Below, one piece after another: positions 1 to 7,680 of a stretch of DNA of 18,488 bases (its first letter is position 1; every line of letters begins with the position of its first letter). Below the pieces are notes generated by a model that saw only the letters and a list, made by a program, of their open reading frames with translations, was not told where the DNA came from and did no database searches. The stretch is from Deltaproteobacteria bacterium (GTDB lineage Bacteria > Desulfobacterota > DSM-4660 > Desulfatiglandales > HGW-15), in assembly GCA_016926135.1 (NCBI GenBank), contig JAFGPH010000274.1, positions 1-18,488 on the forward strand, given 5' to 3'. A program made the position numbers and the translations under genes.

Positions 1-52
1 GAGAGGGCAATCCACACCCCCCCCCCCGTCCCTCCGGCTCCAGTGCCCCGCA
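1..52. other. Window edge, non-coding, with an 11-C run
   Basis: The 52 bases downstream of the kinase stop codon contain a run of 11 C at 17-27. No gene, hairpin or T-tract terminator is visible. Such homopolymer runs are prone to length errors, so the exact count should not be trusted. Confidence 0.5.
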
Positions 53-2572
53 TCAGCGAGCCCTGGCAGTCAATTGCTCGATCTTCACGGCCACGGCATT
101 CACGTACTTCGAAAGTTCCCCGGCACTCTGGAACCTGTGTTCGGGCTCCTTGGCGAGGGCGCGGTCGATGATCTGCTCACAGGGCTTGGGAACCTTGGGA
201 TTGAGGGCGCGAACCGAAGGGTGTCTCACCTGGGTGATCTGGTAGAAGAGGTTGGTGAGGGTTTTCCCCTGAAAGGGCAACTGGCCGGTCAGGAGTTCGA
301 AGAAGACGACGCCCAGCGAGAAGATGTCCGACCGCCCGTCGATGGCGTGCCCGTTAATCTGCTCCGGCGACATATAGTTGGGCGTGCCCAGCACAACACC
401 GCTCTTGGTCTGGGAGGAGGAAACGGCCTTCGCGATCCCGAAGTCGGTCACTTTTACATGACCGCTCTTCAGGAGCATGATGTTGGCAGGTTTGATGTCC
501 CGGTGAATGACCCCCTGGCTATGCGCATAATCCAGGGCCGAGGCCGACTCGGCCACCACATAGAGCACCTTCCGGAGGGGGAGAAGGGACCCCTTTCGGC
601 AGTACTTGTGAAGGTCCTCCCCTTCCAGGAACTCCATGGCGATATAGGTAAGGTCATAGTCCTCCCCCACGTCATAGACGGACACGACGGAAGGGTGAGA
701 GAGTTTTCCGGCGATTTCCGCCTCCCGGAGGAAGCGGTCCTTGACCTCCTTGGTTTTCTCCTCCTCGAATTCGTCCGAGAAGCGAATGGTCTTGATGGCC
801 AGCAGCCGCTGGATCTTGGGGTCCCTCGCCTTGTAAACGATGCCCATGGCGCCCTGACCCAGCTCCCCCAGGATCTCGTAGCGCCCCACCGTGGGCTTGA
901 TTCCGAGGTCGTCGGACACGACGATCTTGGCTTCCCTTTTTCCCTCGCGGCCCGAGGCGGAGTAGGGGGTGATGAGCTTTCTGAGTTTGGGGATCCGCTC
1001 TTTGAGGTCTCTGAAGTCTTTGTCGTTCGCCTGGATGTACTCATACACCGAGATCGACTTGTTCATCATTCTCTTTCGCTCGTAGTCCAGCCCCAGGTTG
1101 TAGATGACGTCTTTCATGGCGTCATCCAGGGGACATTTCCTGAACTTCTCGAAGGCCAGGTCGAGAAGGCCCTGACTCTGGAGGCTTAGCCCCAGCATGC
1201 GGTTGGTTTCGATGCTCTCCTTGGAGGTGAGGTCGAAGGTCCTGGCTTTGATGATGAAGTCCTTCACGGAGACGGCCAGGTACACGCAGAGGAGGGCAAG
1301 GGCGATGTATACGATCTTCAGCCAGACATCCAGGAAAACAAAGGAGAGCAGGCCGATGAAGAACACCACGGTAAGCATGCCTGCGAGCACCACCATCCGG
1401 TTCAGGAGACCATAGCGGGGCAGGGTCACTGCACCGGCAAAAACCGCGAGCACGAGTAAAAGGATCTCGACGTAGACGATTCCATCGGGCCGCTTCACGT
1501 AGCGGTTGTTCAGCAGGTTCTCAATCACGTTGGCGATCAGTTCCACTTTGGGCATTTCGCCGTCCACCGGCGTCGAAACGAAGGTGGCGTCTTCCGCTGT
1601 GGAGCCGATGAGCACGATCTTGTTTTCGAATACGGCCGGCACCTTCTTGACGTTCAGGATGTCCACAAAGGAATAATAGGGGAAGGAGCGCCTGCCTCCC
1701 TTGAACTTGACAAAGATCTCGCCTTTCACGGTCGGGATCAGGCTCTGGCCCATCTGGATTCCCTTTCCCACCTTCAGCACCTCCTCCGGCTTCTTCTTCA
1801 TGAAGTCGAGGGACAGGAGCAGGGGCATGGACGGAATCAGGTGACCCCTGTAGTTGATGAACAGGAGGTGCAGTTCTCCCTGGAGGAGTTTGCTGGGCGA
1901 GAGATTGGTGTGACCCAGACCATGGGCGCTTGCGGCCAGTTCCGGAAAAGGGGTGATGAGCTGGTTGACCGGCACATACTCTTCGGCTCCGGCCTTGACG
2001 GTGACGGCGCTTTTTCGAATCGGGGAGTCTTCCGGGATGACCACCTCGGTCTCGTATTTCCCGAAGGTCCCGAGGGCAGGCAAAATGACATTCCCGCTTT
2101 CCCTCACCACACTTGTGAGTACGGCGTCATTGTCCAGCCGGTTCTGAATCGCTTTCAGGGTGTCGAGCAGCCAGGGGTCCCTGGTAGAGGGTGAATTGTG
2201 GGCCAGCAGAGCCTTCTCCAGTTCCTGAATTTCCTGGAGACCCTGGTTTCTCTCGTGTTCACTGAAGAGGGAGTCCATGGCGATCAACCGGGCGCCGTTG
2301 CCCTTCAGGATGCGGATCATGTCCGCCAGAAGAGACCTCGGCCAAGGCCATCGCCCGAGCTGGGTGAGGCTCTTCTCATCGATGTTGACGATGGCGATCT
2401 TGTTCTCCCTCATGGTTTGGGGGAGGTCGAGACGCATGTGCATGCCGTAGAGGATCTTTTCGATGGATTCCAAAGGCCGGAAGGCGCCGAAGGAGAGCGA
2501 AACAAAAAGCGCCGCCGAGACCAGGGCGATGACGATGTCCACCTTATCGATTTTAAGGTTGATCTTCGGCAT
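53..2572 (-). CDS. CHASE2-TPR-Ser/Thr protein kinase, membrane receptor kinase
   Basis: An 839-residue receptor-like kinase. One N-terminal membrane helix (about 12-30) leads into an extracytoplasmic CHASE2 sensor domain (about 35-350, with the typical IVNIDEKSL and GRWPWPR motifs). Three membrane helices follow (about 366-435), then a cytoplasmic TPR-like linker (about 455-520) and a complete Hanks-type kinase domain (about 564-830). Kinase residues visible are the Gly loop GELGQGAMG (569-577), Lys594, HRD at 690-692 with Lys694 and Asn697, DFG at 710-712 and GTPNYMSPE (729-737), so it should be active. It phosphorylates Ser/Thr on cytoplasmic proteins in response to an unknown external signal. 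The ATG at 2572 is preceded by GGTGGGAG at good spacing and lies about 50 bases after a consensus-like promoter. The gene diverges from the pilB-like gene. The PP2C and FHA proteins 5-7 kb away are candidate partners, by inference only. Confidence 0.95.
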   Translation of the reverse strand: MPKINLKIDKVDIVIALVSAALFVSLSFGAFRPLESIEKILYGMHMRLDLPQTMRENKIAIVNIDEKSLTQLGRWPWPRSLLADMIRILKGNGARLIAMDSLFSEHERNQGLQEIQELEKALLAHNSPSTRDPWLLDTLKAIQNRLDNDAVLTSVVRESGNVILPALGTFGKYETEVVIPEDSPIRKSAVTVKAGAEEYVPVNQLITPFPELAASAHGLGHTNLSPSKLLQGELHLLFINYRGHLIPSMPLLLSLDFMKKKPEEVLKVGKGIQMGQSLIPTVKGEIFVKFKGGRRSFPYYSFVDILNVKKVPAVFENKIVLIGSTAEDATFVSTPVDGEMPKVELIANVIENLLNNRYVKRPDGIVYVEILLLVLAVFAGAVTLPRYGLLNRMVVLAGMLTVVFFIGLLSFVFLDVWLKIVYIALALLCVYLAVSVKDFIIKARTFDLTSKESIETNRMLGLSLQSQGLLDLAFEKFRKCPLDDAMKDVIYNLGLDYERKRMMNKSISVYEYIQANDKDFRDLKERIPKLRKLITPYSASGREGKREAKIVVSDDLGIKPTVGRYEILGELGQGAMGIVYKARDPKIQRLLAIKTIRFSDEFEEEKTKEVKDRFLREAEIAGKLSHPSVVSVYDVGEDYDLTYIAMEFLEGEDLHKYCRKGSLLPLRKVLYVVAESASALDYAHSQGVIHRDIKPANIMLLKSGHVKVTDFGIAKAVSSSQTKSGVVLGTPNYMSPEQINGHAIDGRSDIFSLGVVFFELLTGQLPFQGKTLTNLFYQITQVRHPSVRALNPKVPKPCEQIIDRALAKEPEHRFQSAGELSKYVNAVAVKIEQLTARAR

Positions 2573-2630
2573 TGGCTCCCACCTGCACCGGGATGAATGA
2601 CCGTGATTTCTTAATTTTCCTAGGAATTAT

Positions 2631-2659
2631 TGTATATTAAAACGTTTCTACAATGTCAA
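2631..2659 (-). promoter_or_regulatory. Sigma70-like promoter for the CHASE2 kinase gene
   Basis: Reading the minus strand, -35 TTGACA (2654-2659) and -10 TATACA (2631-2636) are separated by exactly 17 bases. The predicted transcript would start near 2624, about 50 bases before the kinase ATG. The -35 hexamer is a perfect match, so this is one of the best promoters in the window. Confidence 0.75.
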
Positions 2660-2695
2660 AAAAAATCCTCCGCTCAAAAGCCGCAGCAAAAGCAC

Positions 2696-2724
2696 TTGAA
2701 AATATCCATTGGGCGAAGTAAATT
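2696..2724 (+). promoter_or_regulatory. Sigma70-like promoter for the pilB-like gene
   Basis: TTGAAA (2696-2701) and TAAATT (2719-2724) are spaced by 17 bases, giving a predicted start near 2731 and a leader of about 100 bases. It lies back to back with the kinase promoter; the two -35 boxes are only 36 bases apart, so a regulator bound between them could affect both genes. Confidence 0.5.
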
Positions 2725-2746
2725 ACATTTTATTCTCTTGTTTCGG

Positions 2747-2803
2747 GGTCGGAAAGAGGCTCCCCCAAGGGGTCCAGTCGTCCTGAACCCGGGAAAGCCG
2801 ACC
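2747..2803 (+). promoter_or_regulatory. Possible folded 5' leader of the pilB-like gene
   Basis: GGTCGG (2747-2752) can pair with CCGACC (2798-2803), closing a 45-base interior that can form a CCCC/GGGG hairpin around 2762-2772 and a weaker GGT-CAG/CTG-ACC stem. This lies inside the predicted leader. It does not match the c-di-GMP (GEMM) riboswitch core, as no ACGCAAAGC segment is present. In a GC-rich region such pairing can arise by chance, so a regulatory role is speculative. Confidence 0.25.
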
Positions 2804-2834
2804 ATACAGCGGCCCTCCCAAAGCATGAGTCCGA

Positions 2835-4775
2835 ATGGAATCGTCGATGGAAGAACCAAAGCCGATGACGAGTCAGAGCGGCAAGGCGCTCCCCAAAAGG
2901 GAGTCGGCCTCCAGGCGCAAGCTGGGCGAACTGCTGGTCGAAACCGGCCTGCTGGCCCCGGACAAGCTGGTAGAGGCACTGAAGGACCAGAAAGAGTCAG
3001 GGGGTAGGCTGGGCCAGTTGCTGGTGGGCAAGAACCTCATCTCCGAGGAGGAGATGGCCTTTGCCCTGGCCATGCAGCTCAAGATTCCCTATGTGGATCT
3101 GAGCTCCCAGGAAGTCGACGGCAGGGTGATCGAGTCCATCCCTGCAGAGGTCTCCCGGAAGTTCATCTGCGTGCCCATCGCACTGAAGAACAACATCCTG
3201 GACGTGGCCATGGCCGATCCGCTCGACCTCAACATGATGAAGGATATCCAGTTCGTCACCGGTTACAGCATTCAGCCCGCCATCTCCACCTCCACGCAGA
3301 TCCTGGACCTGCTCCAGAGGCACTATCACCCGGAGAGGACCATCGGTCAGGTCGCCACCGAGATGGGAGGGGACGATCTCATGGAATTCCTGCCGGAGCG
3401 CGAGATCAAGGAGGAAGAGGCCGAGCAGGAAGTCGACATGAAGGACTCCCCCTTTGTGAAGATGGTGGACCTCATCATCAAGAATGCCATCAAGAAAGGG
3501 GCCAGTGACGTCCACATCGAGGCCCAGGAAAACCAGGTCAGGGTGAGAAACCGGGTGGACGGGGTGCTGCAGGACTCCATCAAACTGCCCAAGTGGACCC
3601 AGCCGATCATCATCTCCAGGATCAAGGTCCTGGGAAGCATGGATATCGCGGAAAAGAGGCTACCCCAGGACGGCAGGATCAAGGTCCGCACCCGGAATAC
3701 CTCGGTGGATTTGCGGGTCTCGACCCTTCCCACCTACTATGGGGAAAAGGCGGTCATCCGGATCCTGAACAAGGAACAGTCCTTCCTCAGCCTGGATGAC
3801 CTGGGTTTCAGCCCCAAAAGCATGGAAACCCTCTCCAACATGATCGCCCAGCCCCAGGGGATGCTGCTCATCACAGGGCCTACCGGCAGCGGGAAAACCT
3901 CCACCCTCTATGCCGCCATGCAGAAGGTCAAGTCGGACGAGGTCAACATCGTCACGGTGGAGGACCCGGTGGAATACGAACTGGGCGGCATCAACCAGGT
4001 CCAGATCAACGAGAAGGTGGGCCTCACCTTTCCCTTTGTGCTTCGCTCGATTCTGCGGCAGGACCCCAACGTGATCATGATCGGAGAGATCCGGGACGTG
4101 GACACCGCGGAAATCGCCCTTCAGGCCTCTCTCACCGGTCACCTGGTGCTGTCCACCCTTCACACGAACGACGCCCCATCGGCCATCACCCGTCTGGTGG
4201 ACATCGGGATTCCTCCCTACATGATCGGATCTTCGATCATCGGCATTGTGGCGCAGCGTCTCGTGAGAATGATCTGTCCGGACTGCAAGGAGGAATATAC
4301 CCCCAGCCAGGATTTGCTGAGCCGGGTGGGGCTGGACCCCAGGAGTCTGCCGTTCAAATTCTACCGGGGGGCGGGGTGTGCAAAATGCGGGAACCAGGGA
4401 TTCAAAGGCCGGACCGTGATCGAAGAGGTGCTCGTCATGAGCCGCAAGATCAGGGAACTCACCCAGGCCGGGGCCTCCGCGGATCTGATCCGGGAGGCGG
4501 CCATGGCCACCGGCATGACCACCCTCGGGAACAGCGGGCTGAAAAAGATCGAGATCGGACTCACCACCATCGACGAGGTTCTCAAGGCGGTTCAGCAGAA
4601 GGAGGAGCTCACCACGGTTTGCCCCCACTGCGGAAAGGGAGTGAGTCTGGATTTCAAGGACTGCCCTTACTGCAAGAAGCCCCTGGTGCCCACATGCACT
4701 TCCTGCGGCCGTATCGTGCAGCCGGAGTGGGTGGTATGCCCCCATTGCCGCAATGACCTGAAACCCGGCACGTGA
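2835..4775 (+). CDS. pilB: PilB/GspE-type pilus assembly ATPase with C-terminal double zinc ribbon
   Basis: A 646-residue cytoplasmic hexameric ATPase that powers pilin or pseudopilin polymerisation. An MshEN/T2SSE N-terminal region (about 28-165, motif QLLVGKNLISEEE) precedes the motor domain. Visible motor motifs are Walker A GPTGSGKT (348-355), Asp box VEDPVEYE (375-382), Walker B IMIGEIRD (414-421) and His box STLHTNDA (440-447). The family's tetracysteine site is C481, C484, C515, C518. After the normal family end (about 590) comes an extra tail of four CxxC pairs (C596/599, C610/613, C621/624, C635/638), a double zinc ribbon that I do not expect in ordinary PilB or GspE. The N-terminal MshEN region favours PilB over GspE, but no partner platform protein is present to decide. 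The ATG at 2835 has only a weak ribosome site; in-frame ATGs at 2847 and 2865 are alternatives. Confidence 0.93.
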   Translation: MESSMEEPKPMTSQSGKALPKRESASRRKLGELLVETGLLAPDKLVEALKDQKESGGRLGQLLVGKNLISEEEMAFALAMQLKIPYVDLSSQEVDGRVIESIPAEVSRKFICVPIALKNNILDVAMADPLDLNMMKDIQFVTGYSIQPAISTSTQILDLLQRHYHPERTIGQVATEMGGDDLMEFLPEREIKEEEAEQEVDMKDSPFVKMVDLIIKNAIKKGASDVHIEAQENQVRVRNRVDGVLQDSIKLPKWTQPIIISRIKVLGSMDIAEKRLPQDGRIKVRTRNTSVDLRVSTLPTYYGEKAVIRILNKEQSFLSLDDLGFSPKSMETLSNMIAQPQGMLLITGPTGSGKTSTLYAAMQKVKSDEVNIVTVEDPVEYELGGINQVQINEKVGLTFPFVLRSILRQDPNVIMIGEIRDVDTAEIALQASLTGHLVLSTLHTNDAPSAITRLVDIGIPPYMIGSSIIGIVAQRLVRMICPDCKEEYTPSQDLLSRVGLDPRSLPFKFYRGAGCAKCGNQGFKGRTVIEEVLVMSRKIRELTQAGASADLIREAAMATGMTTLGNSGLKKIEIGLTTIDEVLKAVQQKEELTTVCPHCGKGVSLDFKDCPYCKKPLVPTCTSCGRIVQPEWVVCPHCRNDLKPGT

Positions 4776-4807
4776 GCCCCCCCCTTCCAGACGTCCCCAA
4801 TTATATC

Positions 4808-4836
4808 TTGACTCGTATCCGTCATTTGCATAATAT
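4808..4836 (+). promoter_or_regulatory. Sigma70-like promoter for the B-box/pilin/PAS unit
   Basis: TTGACT (4808-4813) and TAATAT (4831-4836) are separated by 17 bases in the 109-base gap after the ATPase gene. Predicted start is near 4843, giving a leader of about 40 bases with AAGGG (4872-4876) eight bases before the ATG. It implies that the downstream genes can be transcribed independently of the ATPase. Confidence 0.7.
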
Positions 4837-4884
4837 GAAGCCAGATTATTCCGACCTGAGGCCAACTTCTTAAGGGTCTTTTTT

Positions 4885-5481
4885 ATGCAGTGTAAAAACC
4901 ATCCCAATCGAGTGGCCGAGCAATTCTGCGCCAGTTGCGGCATTCCCCTGTGCAGGGAGTGCTCCGAGGAGGTGAAGCCCGGGGAGTATTATTGTTTCCA
5001 GTGCGCCATGCTGACCTCCGTCTCAGCCGTGGGGAGCAAGATCAAGGACCGGCGGGAGAAGGCCGTCGAAGGAAAGCTGAAAGAGAAGAAGAAGTGGGGC
5101 CCTTTCCGCTATTTTATCGTCGTGGCCTCGGTCCTGATTGTGGTCATGTGGGGGGTCATCCTTTTCGGAGGCGAGAAGGCCCCGGTCGGCGGGACCGACT
5201 ATGCGAGCAACCCGAGGGCCTTCCTCTTCATGGTGGACAGCTCCCTCAAGCGGTACACCCATTTTGAGAAGAAGGGCTACCCGGATCAACTGACGGATCT
5301 GGTCCCGAAGTACCTTCCCCTCAGGCAGGAAAAGGCAGCCCAGCTCAATATGCTTTCCTATCAGAAGGACGCGGGGGTGGGGTATCGGCTTTCGCTGGCA
5401 AAATCGAAACCGGGGGAAATGGTCATCATCCTGACGCCCAAGGGCGTGGAATACAAGAGCCCGGTGGCCGGGGGGGCGTAG
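4885..5481 (+). CDS. B-box zinc-finger membrane protein, pilus locus
   Basis: A 198-residue protein of unknown function. Residues 3-40 hold a B-box-like zinc site in C/H pairs (C3/H6, C15/C18, C23/C26, C37/C40). A lysine-rich stretch (about 52-70) and one membrane helix (about 75-95) follow, so the zinc finger should face the cytoplasm. The remaining 100 residues lie outside the membrane and contain YPDQLTDLVPKYLP (132-145), which resembles the conserved segment of GspG-type pseudopilins. The stop codon abuts the pilin ATG with no spacing, implying translational coupling. By context the protein probably works with that pilin or with the zinc-ribbon ATPase; this is inference, since no catalytic motif is visible. 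Confidence 0.85.
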   Translation: MQCKNHPNRVAEQFCASCGIPLCRECSEEVKPGEYYCFQCAMLTSVSAVGSKIKDRREKAVEGKLKEKKKWGPFRYFIVVASVLIVVMWGVILFGGEKAPVGGTDYASNPRAFLFMVDSSLKRYTHFEKKGYPDQLTDLVPKYLPLRQEKAAQLNMLSYQKDAGVGYRLSLAKSKPGEMVIILTPKGVEYKSPVAGGA

Positions 5482-5946
5482 ATGCGAAGGCAGGCAGGCT
5501 TTACACTCGTGGAACTGATGGCGGTGATCGCCATTATCGGCATCCTGGCTGCCACGGCCGTGCCCCTGTATCGAACCCTTCAGCAGAGGACGTATGGCCG
5601 GGAGGCCATCGTCATGGCCAAGCAGATCCTGGACGCCCAAGTCATGTATTTTCTGGAGCATAACGATAAGTTTTTCCCGGAGGATGGCAGCAGCATCGAC
5701 ATTTTCCACGACAGCTCCCCGGATGATCCGCAGATCGCGGCGGTCAAGTCCGCCCTGAACGTGGCTATCCCGGTCGGCCACTTCCTGAACTTTCGAATTT
5801 CTGCGGTCAATACCCCTGGAGAACAGATGGCGTTTGCCGTCATTTCTTCCTACGGGGGTTTTCCCCTTTTCAAGAATTCGGGGGTCGGACCCGTGGTATG
5901 GACCGTTGACCGAACGGGAAAGATCACCGCGATCATCCCGGATTAG
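5482..5946 (+). CDS. Type IV pilin-like prepilin
   Basis: A 154-residue class III prepilin. A six-residue leader MRRQAG is followed by FTLVELMAVIAIIGILAA, with cleavage expected between Gly6 and Phe7 and the invariant Glu as residue 5 of the mature protein (Glu11 here). The hydrophobic helix (7-28) is followed by a globular domain of about 120 residues without a pilin-type disulfide, as no cysteine occurs in it. It would be processed by a prepilin peptidase not encoded in this window and assembled by an ATPase such as the one upstream. Its ATG directly follows the stop of the B-box gene. It may be a major pilin or a minor pseudopilin; the sequence does not decide. Confidence 0.92.
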   Translation: MRRQAGFTLVELMAVIAIIGILAATAVPLYRTLQQRTYGREAIVMAKQILDAQVMYFLEHNDKFFPEDGSSIDIFHDSSPDDPQIAAVKSALNVAIPVGHFLNFRISAVNTPGEQMAFAVISSYGGFPLFKNSGVGPVVWTVDRTGKITAIIPD

Positions 5947-6084
5947 CAGCATGCGCGTTGCCTTTGCTCTAGGGGGAATCCCATGTGCCTCCCATGGCCC
6001 TTCGAGATTACCGCTCCTGCCTGAAAGCCCGTTCATGCTGGTTCCTGCACGTTGGGGCCGTTTTCAACCCGGTTGGGCCTGACC

Positions 6085-7605
6085 ATGAACCTGGATTCCT
6101 TACTCCAAAATCTCCTCTCCAGCGGCATCAAACTCTCCGATCCTGAAACCCTCCGCAAGTTCAGGGTGCTCAACACCTTCCAACTGATCGTTGTGATCCT
6201 GGCCCCTTTCCTGGGTTTTCTTTATTTCTACGTCGGGGCCGTGCTGATTTTTTTCGCACTGGCTGCCGCGGGCCTCCTTATGATCGTCTCCATGGCCTTG
6301 CTGAGGGTGACCCGGAACCTGGTCCTGGGCACCCACCTGGCCATCTCCATCCTCTGGGCCGCCCTTCTGGTGGTTTCCTGGTACAGCGGCGCCGTCTCTA
6401 TTGAAGGGGTCATCAAGCCCACGCTCATCCTGAACGCCGGCCTGATTCTTCTGGCCGTATTTCTGCTGGGGTATCCCGGGGGGACGGTGTGGGCGACTGT
6501 CGTGTTCATGGAGACGGGTTTGTTCGTGTATCTATACCGCTCCGGCTACCCGTTCCCCGACCTCCTACCCCTGGAGGCCGCTCCCCTCTTTTCCCTCGGA
6601 GGGTATCTGGTAGCCCTCCTCGTGATCCTGCTTTTCGCCTTTCTCTTTGAAAGGGAAAGAAGCGAGGCCCTGGTGCGCGAGCAGGCCAAGTCGGGGGCCC
6701 TGCGGGAATCTCAGCGCTACATGGACGACATTCTGAGCCGGTCTCCCACTCCCATTTTCATTTTGGACCGGAGTCACCGGGTGGTTCACTGGAACCTGGC
6801 CTGCGAGGAACTCACGGGGATTCGCAGTGGGGAAATCCTGGGCAAGAGGGTGTGGGACGGACTCCATGCGAACGAAAAGGGCAGCGTGGCGGACATGATA
6901 CTGGATCACCCGGAAGAGATCCACGATCGTTACGGGGATGCGGTTCTTTCCAAAACCGATACCGGATGGTTTGAGTTGACCCTCTACTTTCCGAAACTGA
7001 AGGGAGGCCTGCAGACCGTGGTCACCGCGGCGCCCCTCCTGGACGGCAACGGCGTTGTGCGGGGCGCGATCCAGACCATCCAGGAAGCAGGGCCTCCGCC
7101 GGGCCGGGCAGGAACTGACAACGGGGCAACTGCGGCACTGGCCGCAGATCCCATGGCCAGCGCCGTTTTTCGGGTAGACGCCCAGGGGAAAATCACCTAC
7201 TGGAACGAATCCTGCGCCCGGGAGTTCGGCTACCCTTCCTCCGAGATGGTGGGGAAAAGTGTTTTTACCTTTGTCTCCAAGCAGTACAGACCGCTTTTCA
7301 AGGAGACGCTCATCGGCGCCCTCAAAGGGGATTCCTTCACGGACAGGTCATTCAAGTATTACGGCCAGGAGGGAAAACCCGTATACGTGCTCGCAAAGGT
7401 CTTTCCCGTGGACACGGCGGAGGGAGACGGCAGGGAGTGCGCCGTGGTGAACACGAACGTGACGGAACTTCGATTGAGGATCAAGAAGCTGGAACTCTAT
7501 GCCGCGGAGAGCAAGGAGAAGCTGAAGAGCGTCACCGAGGACTACGACCTGCTCAAGAAGAACATTGCGACCTTCATCCGGAAGAAGGAGGAGCCGCAAC
7601 CATAG
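6085..7605 (+). CDS. Six-helix membrane protein with two PAS domains, no output domain
   Basis: A 506-residue membrane sensor-like protein. About six hydrophobic helices occupy residues 30-190 (numbered from this ATG). A short charged linker leads to PAS 1 (about 213-333, motif FILDRSHRVVHWN) and PAS 2 (about 356-465, motif FRVDAQGKITYWNESC), followed by a predicted coiled coil (about 460-500) and a charged end. No histidine kinase, GGDEF, EAL, cyclase or methyl-accepting domain follows, so it must act through a partner or the coiled coil. I chose the ATG at 6085; an in-frame TTG at 6052 would add 11 residues, and neither has a strong ribosome site. It lies 138 bases after the pilin gene, in a gap where I see no gene or terminator, and so probably shares the promoter at 4808. 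Confidence 0.88.
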   Translation: MNLDSLLQNLLSSGIKLSDPETLRKFRVLNTFQLIVVILAPFLGFLYFYVGAVLIFFALAAAGLLMIVSMALLRVTRNLVLGTHLAISILWAALLVVSWYSGAVSIEGVIKPTLILNAGLILLAVFLLGYPGGTVWATVVFMETGLFVYLYRSGYPFPDLLPLEAAPLFSLGGYLVALLVILLFAFLFERERSEALVREQAKSGALRESQRYMDDILSRSPTPIFILDRSHRVVHWNLACEELTGIRSGEILGKRVWDGLHANEKGSVADMILDHPEEIHDRYGDAVLSKTDTGWFELTLYFPKLKGGLQTVVTAAPLLDGNGVVRGAIQTIQEAGPPPGRAGTDNGATAALAADPMASAVFRVDAQGKITYWNESCAREFGYPSSEMVGKSVFTFVSKQYRPLFKETLIGALKGDSFTDRSFKYYGQEGKPVYVLAKVFPVDTAEGDGRECAVVNTNVTELRLRIKKLELYAAESKEKLKSVTEDYDLLKKNIATFIRKKEEPQP

Positions 7606-7607
7606 AA

Positions 7608-7674
7608 GGCGAAAGGTTCAAGGAACAAGGTTCGAGGAAAGAAATTTAAAAAACAAGACCTTGTGCCTTGCGCC
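7608..7674. repeat. Imperfect inverted repeat built on the word CAAGG
   Basis: The left arm 7619-7631 and right arm 7658-7670 match at 12 of 13 positions as an inverted repeat (CAAGGAACAAGGT against ACCTTGTGCCTTG), extended by GGCG (7608-7611) and CGCC (7671-7674). It fills the gap between the convergent PAS and cyclase genes and may act as a two-way transcription end, but neither strand has a classical T-tract right after the stem. Confidence 0.6.
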
Positions 7675-7680
7675 ATTCGG

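Noticed and set aside
74..1189. Open frame of 371 codons on the plus strand opposite the kinase domain
   Set aside because: A mirror of conserved kinase codons, without promoter, ribosome site or domain.
2747..2803. c-di-GMP (GEMM) riboswitch before the pilB-like gene
   Set aside because: The conserved GEMM core sequences are absent; kept only as a possible unclassified leader.
3660..4943. Long open frame (427 codons) on the minus strand opposite the pilB-like gene
   Set aside because: It lies wholly opposite a gene with clear ATPase motifs, has no recognisable domain, and such antisense frames are expected from GC-rich codon use.
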